Source: Paraphaeosphaeria minitans
Taxonomy: Eukaryota > Ascomycota > Dothideomycetes > Pleosporales > Didymosphaeriaceae
NCBI GenBank assembly: GCA_015832175.1
Contig: WJXW01000016.1
Coordinates: 992,001 to 1,056,000 of the forward strand
Reading direction: 5' to 3'
Length of the DNA: 64,000 nt
The notes below the pieces were generated by a model that saw only the letters and a list, made by a program, of their open reading frames with translations, was not told the origin of the DNA and did no database searches. Position 1 is the first letter of the stretch. Each line of letters begins with the position of its first letter. The translations under genes were made by a program, and so were the position numbers. This document shows, one piece after another, positions 1 to 10,398 of this stretch.

Positions 1-242
1 CATAGAATAATAAAAGTACAGTGCAACAATAGGCATCCCTTCTACGGTCACAGTAAGTACAATGCACGGATTGACAACGGTACGGACAGTCAGTAGGATG
101 CACGAAATGACAAAAGTACGGTGCCATGGTGGGCATCCGGTGATTGCTCAGCAGAGAAACTAGGCATGGAGGCTGGGGCACACGATCACCGATGCTGCGT
201 CGCTTCCCGCTGGTTAGAAACCTACGATACCTAGTCTAGCCT
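1..242. other. Intergenic sequence at window edge
   Basis: No gene is visible. Two short stretches about 100 bp apart (near 13-40 and 113-140) are imperfect direct copies: each has AAAAGTAC, then a G/A, then GTGC, and ends in GGGCATCC or AGGCATCC. This may be the tail of an old degraded repeat. No function is inferred. Confidence 0.4.
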
Positions 243-410
243 GGATGGCCTGGATAGCGTTGGATGGCCTGGATAGCGTTGGATGGCCTGGATAGCGTTG
301 GATGGCCGGGATAGCGTTGGATGGCCGGGATAGCGTTGGATGGCCTGGATAGCGTTGGATGGTCTGGATGGCCTGCATAGCGTTGGATGGCCTGGATGGC
401 CTGCATAGCC
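243..410. repeat. 19-bp minisatellite
   Basis: Six nearly perfect head-to-tail copies of the 19-mer GGATGGCCTGGATAGCGTT fill 243-356. Two longer variant units (357-384 and 385-410) have an extra GGATGGCCT-type segment. Copies differ mostly by single C/T or T/G changes. ORFs running through it on either strand are repetitive artefacts. It lies about 840 bp upstream of the NMN adenylyltransferase start. Confidence 0.9.
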
Positions 411-1246
411 AAATGTCTACTGAAGCTCCCACTTCTGCCAAACGCCCCGTGCACCCGAATGGCGCCATGCTGCGCCTCCGCTTTCGGCAGGCGGGGCTCG
501 GTGAACTCGTCGGCAGCACTTTCCACGTTGAAAGCTTCGAATGGATGGATGTGGAACAACATCAACACCAACATCAACTTGCACGCCGCACCAGCCGCAC
601 CAGCCGCAGCGCAGCAATGGTTTCGTGCCGTATGCAGGTGAGCAACACGCGCAGCCCTAGGCGCAAAGGATAATCGGCTGTGGTCTCGTCTCGACTACCG
701 GCCGGGCCCCGTTGCTTAACCCCGCCCCTTCCAGTACCAGATGCCGCCGCGTGAACGCCAAAGCCTACTAGAACAAGCCCTCTACAAATGCCGCCCGCCC
801 GCCCACCCTCCTACCCTTACTCACTCTGCACGCCACTCTTCCATGCACACGCCCTCCTCTTTGCAACGAACCCGCCCCACGCGCTATCATCACTCTCGCC
901 GCCGCACTCTTCTCCACGTCCGCTTCCCGTTGATCTCCGAGCAACCGCCGATCGTTCGCCTCCGACTTCAGGCTCATTTATTAATCACACGCGCCCCATT
1001 TGACTCACTGGCTACCTCCCTGCGTCTCAACCGCTTGCCTTTGGTAACCAGCCTCCACAACCTTCAACTCGCGACGCACAAGTTGACTGTGCCCAGCTCC
1101 TCCGCCGCCCATCCCCGCTCATCCACGGCCTCGTAAAACACGCTTGCGCACCCCCACGCCGACGGTTCTGCCTACATTTCCGACCGTGCCCCCGCGATAG
1201 GCACCGATTCTCGCTTTCGCACCCACTCCTACGCCCATACTCCACC
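411..1246 (+). promoter_or_regulatory. Upstream region of the NMN adenylyltransferase gene
   Basis: No convincing gene is present. From about 740 to the start codon at 1247 the + strand is strongly pyrimidine-rich (runs of C and T with few G), a composition common in fungal promoters and 5' leaders. ORFs here are low-complexity Pro/Ser/Arg/His strings without recognisable domains. No clear TATA box is seen. Confidence 0.4.
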
Positions 1247-2192
1247 ATGAGCGCCTCTACACACGACGTCTTGTCCAACGGCGACGACCGACAGCCTACT
1301 GTCGACGCCGCTCTCGGCAGTTCGGACACCATGTCGCTCGACACGTACGTGTTCCCCCAGGACCGGCTGAAGATGACGCTTTCGGATCCTACCAAGCAGC
1401 CGCTCGTTCTTGTGTCGTGCGGTTCTTTCTCGCCCCCCACCAACCTCCACCTTCGCATGTTCGAGGAGGCTGCCGACTTTTGCCAGTTCGAGACCAACTA
1501 CGAAGTTGTCGGCGGTTTCTTCAGCCCCGTCGGCGACGCATACAAGAAAGCCGGACTGGCACCCGCTACCCACCGGATAAACATGACGCGAATAGCTGTC
1601 CGTGATAGCTCTAATTGGATCAGTGTTGACCCGTGGGAGCCGCTGCACAAGGAGTACCTTCCCACCGTCAAGGTTCTGGATCACTTCAATCACGAGTTGA
1701 ACCAAGTGCTCGGTGGTATCGAAACGCCAGACGGCGAGAAGAAGTCGATCCACGTAGCCCTCCTAGCTGGCGCCGATCTCATACAGACTATGAGCACACC
1801 AGGTTTGTGGGCCGCCGAGGATCTCGAGAGAATTCTCGGACACTACGGTGCTTTCATCCTGGAGCGCAGCGGGACAGACATTGGTAAGTCAGCTCATTGC
1901 CATTGCACACTATCCGCTAACTGTTGTAGATGATGCTCTCCTTACCCTGCAGCAGTATCGTGAGAAGATTTGGGTCATTCCGCAGCTGATCCAGAATGAC
2001 GTATCATCCACTAAGATCCGGTTGTTCCGGAAGAGGGGAAAGAGTATTCGATACTACATTCCGGACCAGGTTGTAGACTACATCTACGAGCACAATCTGT
2101 ATGTGGATGACGACAAAAAGCAAGCAGAGAAGGGCAAGGACAAGATTTCGCCAGATGCCCAAGGGTCTTCTACAGCAGCGACAGCGTCTTGA
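1247..2192 (+). CDS. nma1: Nicotinamide/nicotinate mononucleotide adenylyltransferase
   Basis: Joins NMN or nicotinate mononucleotide to the AMP part of ATP, making NAD+ or its deamido form (last shared step of NAD synthesis and salvage). Exons are 1247-1883 and 1930-2192 with a 46-bp intron (GTAAGT...TAG), giving 299 aa. The start has a good context (ACCATGA); a second Met at residue 29 is an alternative. Seen: the nucleotidyltransferase signature GSFSPPTNLHLRMFE at residues 59-73, with the ATP-binding His at 68; the central segment around WEPLHKEYLPTVKVLDHF; LLAGADLIQTM; and the C-terminal ISSTKIR-like motif VSSTKIR at 237-243. Length and motif order match eukaryotic NMNATs such as yeast Nma1/Nma2. 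The 27-residue head before the second Met and the Lys-rich tail (KKQAEKGKDK) are poorly conserved types of sequence. The gene is not RIP-damaged. Family assignment is secure; the paralogue (Nma1 or Nma2) cannot be told. Confidence 0.95.
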
Positions 2193-4577
2193 ATCAGCCG
2201 GCCATCACTCGATTCATCCTGAAACGAAGCCTATCCTGGATTTTCAAAATGCCCATATCCATCCCCCCAACGAACATCGATGCAATGGGAATGACACGGT
2301 TTTTGTAATGTATTTCGAACGGGGCTGCATACAGCCAAAATGCTGGGCACAGGACCATGCCCTCTTAGAGAGCTCGGCGAGCCGATGAGGCCTTTGCGGA
2401 CAGGCGATCCACTAGAGGGAAGCGGCTGCACATTTTCTTGCGACACGATACCATAGATACCAGATCCAATGAGACCACGTTTTGCAGTGCTAGACTCGCG
2501 CCAGAGTCGCACGTTTGTATATCACTCCAATTCGCTCAGTATGCGCAGACTTCTGCCATGTGCGTTGCCCACGGCATGACGTCATGGCTCGATTCCTCAC
2601 AGTCAGACGTGAAGAATTGCTTTTGGCTGATGCAGGGTCCTGCCGCTTCATGCAAGGATTCGAACACGGCCACGTGCGACATTTGCATGCACGCATTCGA
2701 AGTTGTCCTACATGAGCGCAGTCACCGTGATAAGAGCGTCTGCACATGTTGCAAGAAGCTGCCTGGGCGGTACGCGGGCGAGGGATGGACGGTTTGATTG
2801 TGGACCCCTACCTAGGTATAGGTAGGTACGAGTCCAACACTGCACGTTTCCTGGGGGTTTTGCATGAACACATCGAAGCTGATGGCATAGGTAGTCTAGG
2901 TAGACTAGGTACCATCCGGATCTGGCACACCTCGCATGGCTGCACCAGGTAGAATATCGGTATTCTGGTCAAGGCGAGAGGGAATGCTATACCGCCCAGC
3001 GATGTTGGGCATGACATGCCCATATTTCACGAGAGGAGAAGAAGAAGAAGAAGAAAAAAAGTAATCGGGTCTTGTAGGTACACGCATACATTCATGATGG
3101 AATCATATCTAGACTCGAGGCTTGACGTTCAGCTAAACAAGAGACTATAATGGAACAAATTCGAAAGCACCAACACAGCTTGCCTCACTGAAAGTGGTGG
3201 TGTGTGGAAGGATATTTCTAGAGTTTTTTTTCTTTAAGATTGATCCAAGGCAGAAGTGTTCCAAGCGATACGTGCTCAGAAACTGTACAGGCATAATCGT
3301 GTAAATTTTTAAAGTCGTTCCGCCGCATCTGAGCCATGAAAAGTGGGGTGTATTTCCTCAAGGAGTGGTAGTTTCTTTGGCTTCTTGCCACTGCGGATAT
3401 CATCTGAGCATGGTAGCTGCTTCTAATGTATACAAACAAATACGGACTTGGGCACACAATGTGCATAATTCGGAACAGGTCCCTTCGCAAGGGTCGGCAT
3501 AAGATGTAATATATGCTGAGTCCCCATCCAGCCCATGATCGACAGGGACAATTTCCACCGAGTCTGATGTATTGCTAGCAGATACCAATAACTCAGCTGC
3601 AATGTCCTTCGTACGTCGATCTTGGTCGGGAGAACATCCTTGTGGGTATCGATCACGTTTCTAGCGAACGAATGGAATACATAGTGATTGGGGCATTTAA
3701 GTAGCTACTGGATAGACTAGCATTGCTCACTAGGGACACTGTCGAGCCTCTGGGGGCATTGTAGAGGGAGTCGGATGAGGTTGTAGAGCCGCGATGCCGT
3801 CTCTGGCCAAACTCCTTTAAGTACAGTGGTATCGCCGGAAACCACAGGAGGAACTGGGAGGCTTGAAGACGATGTTTTTGAGCCTAAACTATGGTATTGG
3901 TCGCTATGTTCTTGAAGGGACGCACTTGCGGCAGAACGTGTTCGAGGACTGGATGCTGATGGTTGCGGCTTAATAGAGTGGGCTCTAGTATGCAGGTGGG
4001 TGGAAGAGGACGACAGTGCGCGCGAGAAATGTTGCCAATGGAGATCAGTAGGTGGCCTTGGCGCTCTTGTAGTGCCACTAAAAGAATATACGGTCTTCCA
4101 CTCGTGCAAACCGCCATAGGCACTCATGTGGAAGCTGTTTTAGCTTTAATACCTAAATATTGCAGTATTAATACTAGATGAAAGTGAATGTGTTTTTCTA
4201 AAATGCATTTAAAATAACTTTTGACAACAATTTATAACTGAAATTGTTAAGAAGCTTAAAAGCTAACTTCTAAGAGCGTGCCGTGATGACGAACGTGGCG
4301 CACTTGGTGCCAAGCTACGGTAAGTGGAGCCACGTCAGGGCAATTGTCAACAGCGCATCACCACAGCAACGGCGCCAGACCAAGCCTCCCCGCCTCCTCA
4401 CAACACGCTTACGAAATTGTGCATGCGGTGAAACAGACTTGAGATGCTCGTTCACATCTACATGTTTACCGGACGCTGCGGTCTTTCCTTGTCTTTCATT
4501 CTGTAGATTTACACGTCGCATTCCTAACCCCGCATTCCTCCCCCTCGACCCATCTATCATAGACGGTTTCCAGTCCT
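2193..4577. other. Long intergenic region between nma1 and exgD
   Basis: No gene is convincing apart from one weak minus-strand ORF at 3717-4127. Around 2805-2915 there are interlocking short repeats of CCTAGGTA/TAGGTAG type. A purine run (GAGAAGAAGAAGAAG) lies near 3034-3060. From about 4130 to 4270 there is an AT-rich island with the palindrome AATATTGCAGTATT. The last 200 bp before 4578 are C-rich and probably hold the exgD promoter. Confidence 0.4.
3717..4127 (-). CDS. Hypothetical ORF, weak
   Basis: A single-exon reading frame of 136 codons begins with ATG at 4127 and ends at 3717. The product would be Ser/Thr/Pro/His-rich (for example SSSSTHLHTRAHS) and has no recognised domain, signal peptide or membrane segment. 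The first residues MSAYGGLHEWKTVYSFSG look more protein-like than the rest. An AT-rich stretch just upstream could be a promoter, but I see no other support. It may be chance; kept because it is the longest frame in a 2.4-kb gap. Confidence 0.2.
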   Translation of the reverse strand: MSAYGGLHEWKTVYSFSGTTRAPRPPTDLHWQHFSRALSSSSTHLHTRAHSIKPQPSASSPRTRSAASASLQEHSDQYHSLGSKTSSSSLPVPPVVSGDTTVLKGVWPETASRLYNLIRLPLQCPQRLDSVPSEQC

Positions 4578-7127
4578 ATGGAACCCGACCACCGCGAGCG
4601 CCGCCGTCGCGAACGTCTCAACTCCTCATCCCACGAGCACGATGCCGAGCGTCGACGAAGAAGAGGTCACCGGGCCACCGACTCGCAAGGCGACCTCCTC
4701 CCCAGACCACACCGCTCATCACGGAACCAGAGCGACTCGGAATGGGATTCGCCATCTCCGCGCAAACGCCGCGGGGACAGCACTCCCAGCACGCAGCGCA
4801 GTCGCCAGTCTGCGCCCCTAAGTCTGGATGCGATTGCGAAGCTCGACAAGGTCAATGCGAAGAAGGGTGGTTGGAAGGGGTATGATTACGACGAGCAATA
4901 CTTAAAAGAGGTGCGGGCCAAGGAGAAGGCACTTGAGAAAGACCGCGTCAAGGAAGAGAGAGAGGAAAGGAAGAGGGAAAGGGCGGTCGAGAGCGATGCT
5001 GCGATTGAGGCGGCGACGCGCAGACGCAGGGAATCGAAACAGCGGCCCAGGGCGGAGAGCACGCGGCGGAGCGCTCCATCTGATAATGAAGGGGCGCAGC
5101 GGACCGCTGCGCATAGAATGAGCGCTCATGCACAGCCTGACAGGAGAGAAAGGCGACGAAGTCATGCGAGCCCGGAAAATGACGAACGAAGACGAGCATA
5201 TGAAGAAAGATACACCTCGTCAGAGATTGCGGAAAAGAAGGAACGCAGGCGGCAAGAAAAGGCACAACGGATGTCCGAGAAGAAGAGGAGGGTTGTCAGC
5301 GGACCGTTGGCCGAGGAGGGCGGCGTCAACGACGAAGATTCTAGTCAGTATATGATGGAGAAAAGAGGCGGGGCTGGGGCGCCATCAGAAGTTACGGAAG
5401 AGGAGTTGGCGGCAAAGAAAAAGAAAAAGAAGAAAATACGTACGTTTCTTGCATTGCTGTTTGGGCGATACTCGAACTGACCTTTGGTAGTCATTGCCAT
5501 TGCATCCGTCTTGCTCCTTCTCGCTATCATCATTCCGGTAGCCATTGTGGTCTCAAAAAAGGGCAGCAACAAAGGAGGCGGTGGCGGTTCGGGCAATAAT
5601 CAAACGGCGGGAGGCAGTTCACAGCCTTCGAATAGTAATCTTGAAGGCAAAGATCCTAATAGCGTACCAGACGCAGACAAGGGTGGGTGGCTTGATCCAT
5701 GGTCATGGTGGGATACGGATGACTTCAATGTCACCTACACCAGCGAAAAGGTCGGAGGCCTTCCCGTAATCGGTCTGAACTCCACATGGAACGACGATGT
5801 CCAGGCAAACGACAAAGTTGCAAACCTGAAAGATGACTTTGGCTACGGAAAGAACCCTATCAGAGGTGTGAACGTGGGCGGATGGCTAAATCTCGAGCCT
5901 TTTATCACACCATCCTATTTTCAATCCTACTCGACCCTCGACAATATCATCGACGAATGGACACTCGTTCAGAAACTTGGCGGACCTTCCCAAGCCAAGT
6001 CAACGCTCGAGAAGCACTACTCCTCTTTCATCACCCGCCAGGCTTTTGTAGACATTCGCAATGCCGGTTTCGACCACGTTCGCATTCCATTCGGTTACTG
6101 GATGGTCGAAACGTACGATGGTGACCAATACGTTGGACAGGTTGCTTGGCGCTATTTGCTTCGTAGCATCGAGTACGCACGCCAGCAGGGGCTACGGATC
6201 AATCTCGACATGCATGGGGCACCGGGCAGCCAGAATGGCTGGAATCATTCAGGGCGGCAAGGTGTTATCGGGTGGTTGAATGGCACGGACGGCGAGACGA
6301 ACGCGAATCGCTGGCTCGATATCCACCACAAGCTCGCCGTCTTCTTTGCGCAGGATCGGTACAAGAACATTGTCACCATGTACGGCCTAGTCAACGAACC
6401 TCGCATGGTCGACCTGAACTCGGACGTGGTGATAACGTGGTCGCAGAAGGCCATCACGCAAATCCGCAAAGACGGCATCAAAGCCATCATCGTCTTCGGC
6501 GACGGGTTCCGCGGCCTCGACAACTGGAAGGACTCTCCGCTCCAGTCCAACGACGATGTGCTGTTGGACGTCCACCAGTACGTCATCTTCAACCTCGACC
6601 AGATCCAGCTCAACCACACGGACAAGCTCAACTTTGCGTGCCAGGCGTGGACCAAGCAGAGCAAGCGCAGCATGGACACGTCGACCGGCTTCGGTCCCAC
6701 CATGTGCGGCGAGTGGTCCCAGGCCGACACAGACTGCGCCACGTACCTCAACGACGTGAACATTGGCACGCGCTGGGAAGGCACGTTGGATACGGGGAAT
6801 GCGTCCACGGCGGTCCTGGAGCCCTACTGCCCGCTCAAATCCAGCGCCTGCAGCTGCGCCAGCGCCAACGCCGACCCGAGCAACTACTCGGACGCATACA
6901 AGAAGTGGCTGTACCAGTTCGCCATCGCGCAGATGATCAGCTTCGAGGCGGGCTGGGGGTGGTTCTACTGGACGTGGAAGACGGAGAAGGCGACGCAGTG
7001 GAGTTACCAGGCGGGCATCAAGGCGGGCATCATGCCGGAGAAGACGTACGAGCGCAACTTCACCTGCCCGGAGGATTCGTCCGACTTGGTGAATTATGGG
7101 AAGCTGGGGTTGGCGGAGAGTTATTGA
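4578..7127 (+). CDS. exgD: Membrane-anchored glucan 1,3-beta-glucosidase (GH5)
   Basis: Exo-acting enzyme that releases glucose from 1,3-beta-glucan at the cell surface; role in wall remodelling. Exons are 4578-5439 and 5491-7127; the 51-bp intron (GTACGT...TAG) lies directly before the membrane segment. Product 832 aa, the usual length for ExgD. Residues 1-287 are a highly charged Arg/Glu/Lys/Ser-rich cytoplasmic region ending in a run of seven Lys. A single membrane span follows at about 288-309 (LIAIASVLLLLAIIIPVAIV), making a type II protein, then a Gly/Ser linker. The GH5 domain begins at RGVNVGGWLNLEPF (412-425). LDMHGAPGSQNG is at 526-537, the acid/base Glu at 590 in GLVNEPR, the nucleophile Glu at 695 in CGEWSQ, and the aromatic motif WFYWTWKTE at 778-786. 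All key residues are intact. N-glycosylation sequons occur in the outer part. Assignment is strong. Confidence 0.95.
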
Positions 7128-7660
7128 GTGGCAGGACGAGAGGAAGAATTGAGAATCGTGGCAGTTTCGTCATTTGAAATGTCAACATCGCCGGCGGCAG
7201 TGGGTGGGCTCGAGTGAACGTGTGGGGTGCAGGCGAGGAAGAGGCTTGGCTGGCTAGCGTCACCTTGGTTCTTGCGGGGGGTGTGTCGTCAGTTGCTCGT
7301 CATGGCCCGTCGGATGAGATGCAGTTGCGCACCGCCTGGGAAACTTGTTCAGCATCTGCGCGAAGTCCGACGTCTGAAATTCGAAATTCGAAATGCGTGC
7401 TGAGTCGTGTGGTTCGCTTTGCGTGAGGCTCAACGGGCGGTTTTGTGCGTTGCCGGCTCCTTATCTCGGGCGCGTCAACCAGGTTACACAGTGCCAGCTG
7501 ATTGGGGCGTCGGCTCTGATCCTTCTGGCTAAGCTGGAGCTTCCCCCGCTCTAGTCGGTCCCTAGATGGTCTAGTCGATCTACTTATCTCGACCAACTAC
7601 ACGACCGTACCGTAAACGCCTTATCTCCCCTCACACGCCGGCCTTGGATAGACCAGACTA
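7128..7660. other. Intergenic region, exgD to permease
   Basis: No gene is visible. The first part is presumably the exgD 3' untranslated region. A short inverted or direct repeat (AAATTCGAAATTCGAAAT) lies near 7377-7393. The right part contains GATA-type sites described separately. Confidence 0.5.
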
Positions 7661-7709
7661 GATACCTACCTACCACCTACCTACCTATCTACCACCTACC
7701 TACCTATCT
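7461..7709 (-). promoter_or_regulatory. Cluster of GATA-factor (HGATAR) sites upstream of permease
   Basis: Five HGATAR motifs read on the minus strand: AGATAA at 7461-7466, 7584-7589 and 7621-7626, and AGATAG at 7685-7690 and 7704-7709. They lie 280-530 bp before the permease start. GATA factors of the AreA/Nit2 class switch on permeases for secondary nitrogen sources in ascomycetes, so nitrogen control of the downstream gene is a reasonable inference. The motif is short, so some sites could be chance. Confidence 0.45.
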
Positions 7710-7898
7710 GCCACCTACCTATTTACCCCCTTCCCATCTACCACCTACCCATCTACCGCCTACCTATTTACCCCCTACCCATCTACCACCTACCCATCTA
7801 CCGCCTACCCATCTACCGCCTACCCATCTACCACCTACCCATCTACCACCTACCCATCTACCACCTACCCATCTACCACCTACCCATCTACCACCTAC
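7661..7898. repeat. 15-bp minisatellite in permease promoter
   Basis: The sequence is built from CTAC-CTAC-TATC words and settles from about 7735 onward into a regular 15-bp unit, CCACCTACCCATCTA, repeated about ten times with A/G (CCACC/CCGCC) and C/T variants. The + strand holds essentially no G. It ends about 95 bp before the permease ATG and is followed by a possible TATA element (TATAAG, 7900-7905). Confidence 0.9.
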
Positions 7899-7992
7899 CT
7901 ATAAGCGCACCCGACGTTCCACAGCTTGCACACCCAACGCCTTGTCCCGTCTTTTGTTCTTGACCACCAATATTGCACCTTCTCCATCCATC

Positions 7993-10105
7993 ATGGCATC
8001 CGACGAAAAGAACCTAGATTACCATGAGAAACAGGCCTCGCCAGCTACTTCCCAGACAGAACCTCTCGCGGGTCTCGTGTCCAAGAGGAGAGCATTCCCC
8101 GGTTTCAGCCTCGAGGTTCGACAGGAGGCCAGCACCTTTGCAAGATCGAAAAATGCCTCCAACGCCGATTTCGATCCCATCCCCCCGTCGAAGCGAACCT
8201 GGAACTGGGGCGCCTATGTTGCCTATTGGATGGCGGATGCGTGGGCGGTTTCCAACTGGGAGGTTGGTCAGTACCACGGCACTTGAAACCACCATTAGAT
8301 CCCGAGTAACACGGTTCGTGCAGCATCTTCCATGATTGCCGTCGGTCTGGACTGGAAAATGGCCATCGGCGCCTGCGTGCTGGGCAACACCATCATGGGT
8401 CTCGTGATCACCATCAACGGGAGGATGGGAGCCATTGTGCGTCATCAACATTTGCGAAGACGAATGCCGCTTACGCCTTTCAGCTCCACACTCCCTTTCC
8501 CGTGCTTGCACGCATGCCGTTCGGCTATTACTTTGCCCAATTTGTGGTTTTGTCCCGCTGCGTCTTAGCCATCGTATGGCTTGGGTAGGTCTACATGACC
8601 GAATTGCCGTTTCGATACTGATGTCGTAAAGTGTCCAGACGGTGACGGGCGGCCAATGCATGTCCGTCCTACTCGAGGCTACCTGGCCCAGCTTCGCCAA
8701 CATCCCCAACCACATCCCCGAAGACCAGGGCATTACCACTGCTGGAATGATAGGCTTCCTGCTCTACTTTCTACTGCAGCTTCCTTTCCTGTGCATCCCG
8801 TACACCAAAGTCCAGTACTTTTTTGCGTTCAAGAGCATCATCGCACCCATGGTCTTCCTAGCCGTGTTCGGCGACACCCTGCGAAGAGCCGGAGGTACCA
8901 TCGGCAAAAGCACAGTCACCACAGAGGGCACCCACGTCCACGGCTCAGTCCTCGCCTGGGCATTCTTCGGAAGTGAGCAGTACCTCCTACCAAGCCCGTC
9001 CCGCCCGCCCGCTGACCATGTACGGTGTAGATCTCAACGGAGTTCTGGGCAACTACGCAACCCTGGGCCTCAACATTGCCGACTTCTCACGATACGCCAA
9101 CAAGCCCAGCGCGCAGAACATCCAAGCCATTGTCATCCCCTGCATCTTCAGTAAGTCCCCAGCGTCCACCGCGGAGAAAACCCCACGCTGACCGCAGACG
9201 AACAGCCATCGTCGGCTTGCTCGGCATCTTCACCGCCGCCTCCGCGCAAACAGCCTACGGCGAAGTCATGTGGAACCCCATCGACATCATCCACAAGTGG
9301 ATGGACTCAGGGTCGCACGGCGGACGCGCCGCCGCCGCCTTCGCCGCCATCGGCCTCATCATCGTCACGCTTGGCATCAACATCTCGGCAAACTCCATCA
9401 GCGCAGCCAACGACCTCATGTCCTTTGCCCCCAAGTACATCAACATTCGCCGCGGCCAGCTGCTCGCCGCCGTCATCGGCTCCTGGGCCTTTGTCCCGTG
9501 GAAGATCCTCGCGTCGGCCGCAAAGTTCCTCGCCTTCCTGGGCGGCTACACCATCTTCCTGGGGCCCATGACCTCGGTGCTGATCGTCGACTACTACGTC
9601 GTCAGGCGCGGCAACGTGTCGGTCCCGGACATGTACCACTTCCACGGCATCTACCGCTACTCGCCCAAGTTTGCGAGCAACTGGCGCGCCGTTGTCGCCT
9701 TCTTCATTGGCTGCATCCCGCCGCTGCCGGGCTTCGTCCACAACATTGTCGTCGCGGGCAACGGCACCACGGGCGTGTCCTTGGGCGGTCAGCACCTGTG
9801 AGTCTTCCTCTTCTTCTCCGCCGCCCCATCACGCTTCTACGCACCGCAAAAGGTGCCATCCACGGATGGTTTGCTGACGTTACCTCCCGCCTAGTTTCGC
9901 CATCGGCTACATCTACTCCTTCACGGCCGCCGGTATCTTCTACTGGGGTTTCAACCGCTTCTTCCCGCACGCAGAGTCGATGATGGACCACCCCGAAACA
10001 GGCGAGGACATCATCGCAGCCCAAGACGCCAAGAATGTGCAAGAGCGTCGTGGAAGTTGGTCTGAACACAAGCCGAATGTTGTTTCCCGCATGTTCTCCG
10101 TCTAG
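7993..10105 (+). CDS. NCS1-family permease (uracil/uridine/allantoin type)
   Basis: Plasma-membrane proton symporter of the nucleobase-cation-symport-1 family, Fur/Dal4/Fui1 branch. Seven exons: 7993-8266, 8324-8436, 8484-8584, 8632-8972, 9031-9150, 9206-9797 and 9895-10105. All six introns are GT-AG, 47-97 bp, and phases fit throughout. Product 583 aa, typical for the family, with about 12 hydrophobic segments. Seen: TWNWGAYVAYWMADAW in TM1; VASSMIAVGLDWK after the first splice; ITINGRMGAILHTPFPVLARMPFGYYFA across the second, which corresponds to the conserved loop of the family; VQTVTGGQCM; NYATLGLNIADFSRYA in the TM5 region; GINISANSISAANDL in TM8; and a hydrophilic C-tail. The start ATG has a fair context (CATCATGG). 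Substrate cannot be told from motifs: uracil, uridine, allantoin and thiamine carriers are all related. It is convergent with the zinc-cluster gene, 293 bp away. Confidence 0.9.
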
Positions 10106-10398
10106 GAACACTTTACGGCTTGATTCCGAATGCAGTAGGAGATTTTGATACCCTTTGAAGAGCCTTAGCTAGTGATTCAACACTTCCGTCCACGTACATT
10201 CCATTGCTAATCAAACACAAATCCACATGTGAAGTACAGACCTACATCGTGCTTGAGCCCTCGGGGTATCACTGCCAATACAACTTTCCAGAACGCAACG
10301 AACGCCTCGAGACTGAGCTTCGCTATGCCCAGTCTCACAATGGAAATCTCGCCAGGTACCAAAGAAAAAAGCAAACTGGATTCCGAGCATAGCTCGCC

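Noticed and set aside
741..1136. 131-codon plus ORF upstream of nma1
   Set aside because: Low-complexity Pro/Ser/Arg/His product from a pyrimidine-rich leader; no domain.
2438..2797. 119-codon plus ORF with a zinc-finger-like C-x-x-C...H...C-x-x-C string near its end
   Set aside because: It starts at TTG rather than ATG, lies in the likely 3' region of nma1, has no recognised fold, and overlaps equally long frames on the other strand.
4283..4885. 200-codon plus ORF overlapping the exgD start
   Set aside because: Overlaps exon 1 of exgD in another frame; the composition is that of a shadow of the Arg-rich region.
6245..7177. Long frames on both strands across the GH5 domain (187 and 301 codons)
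   Set aside because: They are out-of-frame shadows of a GC-rich, strongly conserved coding exon.
243..7898. CRISPR-like arrays at 243-410 and 7661-7898
   Set aside because: Units are contiguous with no unique spacers; these are minisatellites in a fungal nuclear genome.
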